Assembly (NCBI GenBank): GCA_020632665.1
Contig: JACKFC010000034.1
Location: 1 to 46,176, forward strand
DNA length: 46,176 bases
Reading direction: 5' to 3'
Source of the DNA: Deltaproteobacteria bacterium
GTDB lineage: Bacteria > Myxococcota_A > UBA9042
Made by a program: the position numbers and the translations under genes. The notes below the pieces were generated by a model that had not been told where the DNA came from, did no database searches, and worked only from the letters and a program-made list of their open reading frames with translations. Shown piece by piece: positions 24,504 to 31,439 of this stretch. Numbering within the stretch: position 1 is the stretch's first letter; every line of letters starts with the position of its first letter.

Positions 24504-25957
24504 CCGTCCGCTACGTCTCGACCCGTGGCGGCGAGGCCATCGACTTCGAGCAGGCCGTGCTCGCCGGCCTCGCCCCGAACGGCGGCCTCTACGTACCGAC
24601 CGAATTCCCGCAGCTCGACGCCGCCACGCTGCGCGGCCTGCGCGGCGCTTCCTACCAAGAGGTCGCGTTCACCGTGCTGGCGCCCTTCGTCCGGCCGAGC
24701 TTGCGCGACGACGAGCTGCGCGCGGTGATCGAAGCGGCCTATTCGACCTTCGCCCACCCGGAGATCGCGCCGCTGCGCAGGCTCGGCAAGGCCACGCGCA
24801 CCGCGGCCGACGGGGACGGGGCAGACGGCGCGAGCGCCGACGGCACCGAGCTCCACCTGCTCGAGCTCTTTCACGGCCCGACCTTGGCATTCAAAGACCT
24901 CGCGCTGCAGCTGCTCGGCCAGCTCTTCGCCCGCTTCCTCGCGCGCCGCGGCGGCCACGCCACGGTGCTCGGCGCGACCAGCGGCGATACCGGTTCGGCG
25001 GCCATCGCCGGCTGCCGCGGCCTGCCGGGCCTCGATATCGTGATCCTGCACCCGCACGAGCGCACCAGCGCGGTGCAGCGGCGGCAGATGACCACCGTCC
25101 TCGACGCGAACGTGCACAACGTGGCGGTGCGCGGCAGCTTCGACGATTGCCAGGCGCTGGTGAAGACGCTCTTCCGCGACCCGGAGGCCCGCGCCCGCTT
25201 CGGCCTCACCGCGGTGAACAGCATCAACACCGCGCGCGTGCTGGCGCAGATCGTCTACTACGTCTACGCCGCCGTCGCCCTCGGCGCACCCGAGCGGGCC
25301 GTGCGCTTCTGCGTCCCGACCGGCAACTTCGGCGACGTGCTGGCCGGGCATTGGGCCCGCCGGATGGGTCTGCCGGTGGCCGGCCTGGTGGTCGCGACCA
25401 ACGCCAACGATATCCTCGCCCGGCTGCTGGCGACCGGCCGCTACGGCAAGGACGGCGTGCAGCCGACGCTCTCGCCGAGCATGGACATCCAGGTCTCGTC
25501 GAATTTCGAGCGACTGCTCTTCGAGCTGCACGGCGACGATGCCGCGGCGGTCTGCGCCGATATGGCCGCGCTCGACCGCGGCGGCTTCGACCTGCCGCTG
25601 CCCGCGCTGGCCGCCTTGCGCGCCGGCTTTGCCGCCGGCAGCGCCGACGACGACGCGACCATCGCCGCCATCGGCCGCTGCGCCCGGGACCGCGGCGTGC
25701 TGATCGACCCCCATACGGCGGTGGCGCTCGACGTCGCCGAGCAGCTCTGCGCCACCGACGGACCGGATGCCGCGCCGATGGTCGTGCTCTCCACCGCGCA
25801 CCCGGCGAAATTCCCGGACGCGGTCGAGCGGGCCACGGGGCAGGTGCCGCCGCTGCCGTCGCACCTCGCCGACCTGATGCAGCGGCAAGAGCGCTACGCC
25901 GTCATCGACGCCGACGAGGCCGCGCTGCGTGGCGTCCTCGACGCCCTGCCCGCCTGA
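24500..25957 (+). CDS. thrC: Threonine synthase
   Basis: 485 residues. The N-terminal YVSTRGG and LAPNGGLYVP, the PLP-Lys motif FHGPTLAFKDLALQ (Lys132), the phosphate-binding GATSGDTGSAAI and the NSINTARVLAQIVYY block are typical of the bacterial ThrC class. It converts O-phosphohomoserine to threonine, completing the route begun by hom and thrB about 4 kb upstream. A short Asp/Ala/Gly insertion (about 103-114) precedes the PLP site. It is coupled to kmo. The Omp85-like gene ends 12 bases downstream on the opposite strand. Confidence 0.96.
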   Translation: MTVRYVSTRGGEAIDFEQAVLAGLAPNGGLYVPTEFPQLDAATLRGLRGASYQEVAFTVLAPFVRPSLRDDELRAVIEAAYSTFAHPEIAPLRRLGKATRTAADGDGADGASADGTELHLLELFHGPTLAFKDLALQLLGQLFARFLARRGGHATVLGATSGDTGSAAIAGCRGLPGLDIVILHPHERTSAVQRRQMTTVLDANVHNVAVRGSFDDCQALVKTLFRDPEARARFGLTAVNSINTARVLAQIVYYVYAAVALGAPERAVRFCVPTGNFGDVLAGHWARRMGLPVAGLVVATNANDILARLLATGRYGKDGVQPTLSPSMDIQVSSNFERLLFELHGDDAAAVCADMAALDRGGFDLPLPALAALRAGFAAGSADDDATIAAIGRCARDRGVLIDPHTAVALDVAEQLCATDGPDAAPMVVLSTAHPAKFPDAVERATGQVPPLPSHLADLMQRQERYAVIDADEAALRGVLDALPA

Positions 25958-25969
25958 ACCGCGCCGGCT

Positions 25970-27460
25970 TCAGAACGCCTGCTGCGCGCCGAACGAGATC
26001 AGCCAGCCGCCGCGCTCGATCGGCGCCCACGCGACGTCGGCGCGCGCCACGAAGCGGGCGACGGTCGGCAGGATGACGCGCACGCCAGTGCCGCACGCAA
26101 ACGGAACCGCCTCGGCGAAGAGCGCAGCGGGCCGGTCGGCGGCCTGCCCGACGTCGCAGAAGGTCGCGTTCTGCAGCGCCAGCCACCGGTCGTGCAGCAG
26201 CGAGGTGCGGACCTCGAGGTTGGCCACCGCGCCGACGCGACCGAGGAAGCGGCTATCCGGCAGGCCGCGGACGCCGTCGAGCCCGCCGACGTAGACGCCG
26301 AGCTCCTCGACGACGTGGTCGATGGCCATCAGCGCGACCCTGCCGACCACGTTGATCCGCTTGCGCGGGAGCAGCGCGAGCTTCGCGGTCAGCGTGCCGC
26401 GGAGGAAGGCGTCGCCCGCGGGCGCCGGGAAGCCGGGTGCCGCGACGCCACCGAGCAACCCCACGTCGAGCATCGCGCCGCGCTCGAGGTAATCGTCGTA
26501 GTCGACGCGACCGAGCCTGCCGCCGAGGCCGAGGGCGATCCAGCGCCGACGCGCCGGCACGCCGTGCGCGCGGGCGTCGTCGGCGAGCGGTGAATCGAGC
26601 AGCGCGGTGTCGAAGCGATCGTCGATCCACCACAGCGAGGCGCGCCAGGTCCGCTCCGGACGCCGCAGGTCGGCGAGGTCGACGCCGACCTGCCAGCGAT
26701 GCCGCGAATAGGGCGGCAACGCGGCGCGATCGGAGGGCGCCGCCGGGCTGGAGCCGTCGAACCGGCCGCGGTTCCGTCGCAACAAGCCGATCGAGAGGCC
26801 GAGGTGGATGCGGCGGTCGGCGAGCCGCGGGTTGGCGAAGACCAAGCCGGCCGAGTTGACCCCGCCGAAATTCTGCCAGAACGCCTCGAGGGTCAGCAGC
26901 CGACCGAGCAGGTGGATATCCTGCACGCCGACGGTGAGGAAGGTGATGGCGCCACCGCGGCCGAGGCTGAAGATCGGCAGCAGCGTCCACTTCTCGTCGA
27001 ACGAGAGCGCGACGGTGCAGCGCGTCGCCGTCGCCGGCAGGGCAGTCGCATCGGTCGTCATGCTCGCATCGGTCGCCGTCGGAGCGCGCGGTTCGGGTTG
27101 CACGGCGACGTCGACCCGGCGGAAGATCCCGAGGTTGCGCAAGCGCCGGACGCTCTCGCGCAGCGCCTCTTGCCGCAGCGGGCGTCCCTCGGCGACGACG
27201 AGCTCGCGGCGGATGACCGTTGGACGGGTCCGCTGCAGCCCGGCGAGGGTGATGGCGCTGACGCGACAACCGCGCAGCGCCGGCGCGAGGGGGACGTCGA
27301 GGTCCTGCCGGGCCTCGCCGCGGGCGACGCCGTCGTCGCGGGTCTCGGTGCCGAAAAGCGGCAACTCGATGGCGGCAGCGTCGCTCGGTGCGAGGCAGCA
27401 CGCGGCCGAGACGAGCAGCGCGACGCTGGCTGCGATCCCCCGCCTGCGATTCCCGAGCAC
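25970..27460 (-). CDS. Omp85/BamA-family outer-membrane protein with one POTRA domain
   Basis: 496 residues from a GTG at 27460, chosen because GGAGGAG lies 9 bases upstream and a signal peptide follows directly (ASVALLVSAACCLAP). Residues about 66-121 look like a single POTRA domain: VSAITLAGLQRTRPTVIRRE, then a helix ending RRLRNLGIFRRVDVAV. The remainder has alternating aromatic/hydrophobic strands and ends in Phe, as in 16-strand Omp85 barrels. With one POTRA it is closer to FhaC/TamA-like or surface-antigen relatives than to BamA (five POTRA). It probably inserts or exports proteins at the outer membrane. It is divergent from the GT39-like gene. Confidence 0.83.
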   Translation of the reverse strand: MLGNRRRGIAASVALLVSAACCLAPSDAAAIELPLFGTETRDDGVARGEARQDLDVPLAPALRGCRVSAITLAGLQRTRPTVIRRELVVAEGRPLRQEALRESVRRLRNLGIFRRVDVAVQPEPRAPTATDASMTTDATALPATATRCTVALSFDEKWTLLPIFSLGRGGAITFLTVGVQDIHLLGRLLTLEAFWQNFGGVNSAGLVFANPRLADRRIHLGLSIGLLRRNRGRFDGSSPAAPSDRAALPPYSRHRWQVGVDLADLRRPERTWRASLWWIDDRFDTALLDSPLADDARAHGVPARRRWIALGLGGRLGRVDYDDYLERGAMLDVGLLGGVAAPGFPAPAGDAFLRGTLTAKLALLPRKRINVVGRVALMAIDHVVEELGVYVGGLDGVRGLPDSRFLGRVGAVANLEVRTSLLHDRWLALQNATFCDVGQAADRPAALFAEAVPFACGTGVRVILPTVARFVARADVAWAPIERGGWLISFGAQQAF

Positions 27461-27638
27461 GGCTCGACGCTCCTCCAAGGTCGCTCCCTCCACTGCGCCC
27501 GTCGGCTGGCTCCGGGTGTGCCGGCACGCTACCAGCCGCACCACCGGAGCGCGACGGCCCAGCCGCCGCACGTTGGCGCGGTTGCCGCGCGATCGGGTGC
27601 GACGTAGGCTCGCGCGCGGCCAACGAGGGAAGGCGAGC

Positions 27639-29402
27639 GTGCACGGCGAGAACCAAAGTAGGCCGCGGACACGCGGCGTGACGGCGCGACGGCTGGCGGC
27701 GCTGCTCGTCGCGACGGGCGTGGTCCTGCACCTGCCGGTGCTGCTCTGGGGCATCCCGGGGCCGGACTCCTGGGCCAACGACGCGGTGGCGTCGCGAGAC
27801 GCCTTGGCCGGCACCGCGCTCTGGGTCCAGCCCGGCAAGTTCTTTCGCTATCCCCCGGGTCACCTGCTTCCCCTGGCGCTGCTGAGCTTGCCGGTGGTCG
27901 CCGCTGCGTGGCTGCGCTGCCCGGTGGCCCCCGGCGATCCGGGCTTTCAGAAGGCCTTCATCACGGCGATGGTCCACGAGCCCTATATGGTCTGGGCCAC
28001 CGTCAGCGCCCGCATCGTCACCATCGCGATGGCGGCGCTGCTGGCATGGACCATCTGGACCTGGCTCTGCCGCCGCTGGGGCGAACGCGCCGGGCTGATC
28101 GGCCTCGGCCTGACGCTGGGCCACTTGCCGCTGGTCTATTATGGCTCGACCTCGAACCTCGACTTGCCGGGCCTGACCTGGCTGGTCCTGGGCTTGCACT
28201 GGCTCGACCCCGCGATCAGCGCGCCCACGGGGGTCTCCCGCGCACGATGGGGCGCGATCGGCGCCGCGCTGGCGATGGCGGTGGCGACCAAGGACCAGCT
28301 CGCCGCGGCGTTGGTCCTGGGCCTCCCCGCGACGGTCGGGTTGCGGATGTGGTCGCTCCCCGCCGAGCAACGTCGGCCCCTGCTGCGCGGCGGCGCCCAG
28401 CTGCTGCTCGCGGCGGCGGGGACCTACGCCATCGCCGGCGGCCTGCTGTGGAACCCGCTCGGCTGGTGGCGGCGCGTGCATTGGCTGCTCGGCCCGGCCA
28501 GCCAGCAATGGCACGACTACGCCGCTGACGCCGCCGGACGTGCGGCCCTGCTCGGCGACCTCGGCAGCGGCGTCTTCGTCGCGCCGTGGGCCTTCGGCCT
28601 GGGCCTCGGGGTGGCGGCCGCTGCGCTGCTCGGGATCGTCGCCGCCCTGCGTCGGCCGGCCGCAGAGCGCGCGGGGGCCTTGCTGCCCTTCGCCGCCGGC
28701 GCCTCGTTCGTGCTGCTGTTCAACCTCGGCGCTTTGCGGGCGAGCCCACGCTTCGCCTTGCTGCCGGGGCTGATGGCGCTCTTGCTGGCGGCTATCGGTG
28801 CTGCGGCGGCGCTGTCTCGGCTGGAACGCCACTGGCCGGGCTGGACGCGCGGCGCCGCGGTCGCGCTGGCCGTCTGGATCGGGGCCGCGGCCGGCTGGCA
28901 GCAGGCCCGCCTGCTCGCCACCTGGCAGCACGATCCGCGCGACGAGGCCAGCGCATGGCTGGCGGCGCGGTCGACGCAGGACACCGCGATCGAGGTCTAC
29001 GCGAAGAACTATCAGCTACCGCGGCTGCCGCAGCGCGGCCGGGCGTGGCGGGTCGATCGCAGCCCGCTCCAGAAGCGCAACCCGATCGAGGGCTTGGAAG
29101 AGCGGCTCGGACCCTACGCTGAGATCGAGGCGCGCGACCCGACCTGGGTCGTGCTGGTCGACAGCCACACCGCGTCCTTCCTCACCGCGCCGGCGCAAGG
29201 CGGCCACGCGCGCAACGTCGAGACCTTGGCGCGCAGCGGCGACCACGACGCCCGTGGCCATTTCGAGGCGTTGTTGGCCGGTCGGCTGGCCTGGAAGCCC
29301 GTCTGGATCGGCCGCTACGAAGGGTGGGGCCCGCTGCGGCCGGTCCACCTGCACAATTCGCTGGCGCCGACCGTGCGCATCTTCGCGCGCAAAGAGCGCT
29401 AG
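27639..29402 (+). CDS. Polytopic membrane glycosyltransferase-like protein (GT39/ArnT-like)
   Basis: 587 residues from a GTG with GAGGGAAGG upstream. Roughly ten hydrophobic segments fill residues about 18-430. The first periplasmic loop carries GPDSWANDAVASRD with acidic residues and the FRYPPGHLLPL block, like the PPxH-type loops of GT-C enzymes of the dolichyl-phosphate-mannose transferase group. The C-terminal 150 residues form a soluble domain. It would transfer a sugar from a polyprenyl-phosphate donor to a protein or lipid. The fold call is reasonable; donor and acceptor are unknown. Its TAG overlaps the kynU stop by 3 bases. Confidence 0.75.
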   Translation: MHGENQSRPRTRGVTARRLAALLVATGVVLHLPVLLWGIPGPDSWANDAVASRDALAGTALWVQPGKFFRYPPGHLLPLALLSLPVVAAAWLRCPVAPGDPGFQKAFITAMVHEPYMVWATVSARIVTIAMAALLAWTIWTWLCRRWGERAGLIGLGLTLGHLPLVYYGSTSNLDLPGLTWLVLGLHWLDPAISAPTGVSRARWGAIGAALAMAVATKDQLAAALVLGLPATVGLRMWSLPAEQRRPLLRGGAQLLLAAAGTYAIAGGLLWNPLGWWRRVHWLLGPASQQWHDYAADAAGRAALLGDLGSGVFVAPWAFGLGLGVAAAALLGIVAALRRPAAERAGALLPFAAGASFVLLFNLGALRASPRFALLPGLMALLLAAIGAAAALSRLERHWPGWTRGAAVALAVWIGAAAGWQQARLLATWQHDPRDEASAWLAARSTQDTAIEVYAKNYQLPRLPQRGRAWRVDRSPLQKRNPIEGLEERLGPYAEIEARDPTWVVLVDSHTASFLTAPAQGGHARNVETLARSGDHDARGHFEALLAGRLAWKPVWIGRYEGWGPLRPVHLHNSLAPTVRIFARKER

Positions 29403-30670
29403 CCGAGGAGGCGGGCGAAGACTTCGGCGACGCGGACGACGTCGTCGAAGCGGTTGTAGAGCGGAACCGGGGCCATCCGGATCACCGACGGGCGGCGAAA
29501 ATCGCAGACCACGCCGGCCTCGGCGAGGGCGCGATGCAGGGCCTCGCCGCGCTCGGGCACCTCGAGGCTGAGTTGGCAGCCGCGCTGTGACGGGTCGCAG
29601 GGGGTGATCAGCGTCGCCTTTCCGGCTGGGACCACGGCCGCGATCGACCGCTCGAGCAGGCCGGTCAGCGCGAGGCTCTTGGCGCGCAGCGCCGGCATCG
29701 TCGCGCGGTCGAAGAGGCGCAGGCTGGTGCGGATCGGCGCCATCGTGAAGACGGGCGCGTTGCTCTGCTGCCAACCGTCGGCGCCGCGGGCCGGGACGAA
29801 TTGCGCCGGCATCGAAAAGCGCGAGGCGGCGTCGTTGCCCCACCATCCGGCGAGTCGCTGCAGCTCGGGCGCGTCGCCCCAGCGCTCGTGGACGAAGACG
29901 CCGGCCGCCGAGCCCGGGCCGGCGTTGAGGTATTTGTAGGAGCAGAACGCGGCGAAGTCGGCGTCCCAATCGTGCAACTGCAGCGGCACGTTGCCGGCGG
30001 CGTGGGCGAGATCCCAGCCGACCTTCGCGCCGACGGCGTGGCCCGCCGCAGTGATCGCCGCGATATCGTGCAGTTGTCCGGTGTAGTAGTGGACGCCGCC
30101 GAGCATCACCAAGGCCAAATCGTCGCCGAGCGCTTCGATGCGGTCGAGGACGTCCTGCCGCCGTAGCAGCGACTCGCCGGGCCGCGGCTGCAGCTCGACC
30201 AGCGCGTCGGCCGGGTCGTGCCCGTGCAGCCGGGCGTGGCTGGCGAGGGCGTAGCGGTCGCTGGGGAAGGCACCGCCCTCGAGGAGGATCTTCCGCCGCC
30301 TGCCCCGCGGTGCGTAGAAGCTCACCAGCAGCGCGTGGAGCGAGGTCGTCAGGCCCGCCATCGACGTGACTTCGTCCTCGGTCGCGCCGCAGATCCGCGC
30401 CAGGCCGGGCTTGAGCGCCTGGTGGTAGTCGAACCACGGCGTGCGCGCCTCGAAGTGGCCATCGACGCCGAGCCGGGCCCAATCGTCGAGCTCGGCGAGG
30501 AGGTCCTCCCGCGTCTCGCGCGGCTGCAGCCCCAGTGAATTGCCGCAGAGGTAGACCGTCGGCGAGCCGTCGGCGCGCGGCGGGAGGTGGAATTCTGCGC
30601 GGAAGTGGGCGAGCGCGTCGGCGGCGTCGAGCGCCGCGGCCTCTTCGCGCAGCGCGTCGAGGGGCGCCAC
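29399..30670 (-). CDS. kynU: Kynureninase
   Basis: 423 residues, the expected length. VYLCGNSLGLQPRETREDL, DEVTSMAGLTTSLHALLVSF, GWDLAHAAGNVPL and the PLP-lysine motif FCSYKYLNAGPGS (Lys246) are all family hallmarks. It cleaves 3-hydroxykynurenine (or kynurenine) to 3-hydroxyanthranilate plus alanine, acting after kmo. The start is a GTG two bases after the stop of the DUF4399 lipoprotein gene, with no strong ribosome site, so translation probably depends on coupling. No kynA, kynB or haaO-like gene lies in the window. Confidence 0.96.
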   Translation of the reverse strand: MAPLDALREEAAALDAADALAHFRAEFHLPPRADGSPTVYLCGNSLGLQPRETREDLLAELDDWARLGVDGHFEARTPWFDYHQALKPGLARICGATEDEVTSMAGLTTSLHALLVSFYAPRGRRRKILLEGGAFPSDRYALASHARLHGHDPADALVELQPRPGESLLRRQDVLDRIEALGDDLALVMLGGVHYYTGQLHDIAAITAAGHAVGAKVGWDLAHAAGNVPLQLHDWDADFAAFCSYKYLNAGPGSAAGVFVHERWGDAPELQRLAGWWGNDAASRFSMPAQFVPARGADGWQQSNAPVFTMAPIRTSLRLFDRATMPALRAKSLALTGLLERSIAAVVPAGKATLITPCDPSQRGCQLSLEVPERGEALHRALAEAGVVCDFRRPSVIRMAPVPLYNRFDDVVRVAEVFARLLG

Positions 30671-30672
30671 TT

Positions 30673-31296
30673 CTACTCGGCCTTTGCGGGGGCGGCGGCC
30701 TGAGCAGGGGCGCCCTCCTTCGCTTCGACGGCCGAGTTGGCACCGGCGGCGGTGGGGTCGGCGGCTTTGACCGCGATCTTCACGCTGGCGCGCATCTTGT
30801 CGCCGTAGCTGAGGTGGGCGCCGTTGGCGAATTGCATGGTCAGCTCGTAGCTGCCGGGCGCGAGCTCGAGGTCGGTCTCGGTCTGGCCGCCACCGTAGTG
30901 GATATGGGTCTCGTTCTTCGGCACCGGCTGGCCGAAGTCGGTGCCCGGCCCGTTGATGATGATGTGATGGTGGCCGGTGCCCGCGACGACCTCGCCGGCC
31001 GGCTTGACCTCCATGCCCGCGATGCCGAAGGCGACGTGGACCTTCGCCTTCTCGGCGCCGGCCGGGAGGGCGATCTCGGCACCGTCGGCGGGCTCGACGA
31101 AGAAGACCTTCGCCCCGTCGGGCACGGCCAGGCCGGCGTCGACCGCCTCTTCCTTCTTCTCGTCGGTGGCGGGCGCGGCGGCAGCAGCCGGCTCGGCGGC
31201 GGGCGTCTCGGCCTTCTTCCCGCACGCTACCAGCGTGAGACCGAGGGCGCAGGCAGTCGAGAAGATGCGGAGCGTCGGGATGGTGATCAGGCGCAT
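30673..31296 (-). CDS. DUF4399 lipoprotein
   Basis: 207 residues. A signal peptide ends in lipobox LTLVAC and an Ala/Glu/Pro-rich linker follows. A DUF4399 domain spans about 60-175: FFVEPADGAEIALP, VHVAFGIAGMEVKPAG, GTGHHHIIING and THIHYGGGQTETDLELAPG are diagnostic. The clustered His residues suggest metal binding; the function is unknown. A good GGAGG site lies upstream. It immediately precedes kynU (2-base gap), so kynureninase is expressed from this gene's promoter. An Ala-rich tail closes the protein. Confidence 0.93.
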   Translation of the reverse strand: MRLITIPTLRIFSTACALGLTLVACGKKAETPAAEPAAAAAPATDEKKEEAVDAGLAVPDGAKVFFVEPADGAEIALPAGAEKAKVHVAFGIAGMEVKPAGEVVAGTGHHHIIINGPGTDFGQPVPKNETHIHYGGGQTETDLELAPGSYELTMQFANGAHLSYGDKMRASVKIAVKAADPTAAGANSAVEAKEGAPAQAAAPAKAE

Positions 31297-31439
31297 GGAG
31301 TCCTCCGAAGGGGCGCAGCCGGGTCGCGGCAGCGGGTGCGAGGGTAGGCGCAAGCGCTCTACGCCTGCAAGCGAGGCCAGCGCACGCCCCTGCGCGACGC
31401 GGCTTGCAGCGGCGGTCGGAACAGGCCAAAACCCGCGCC

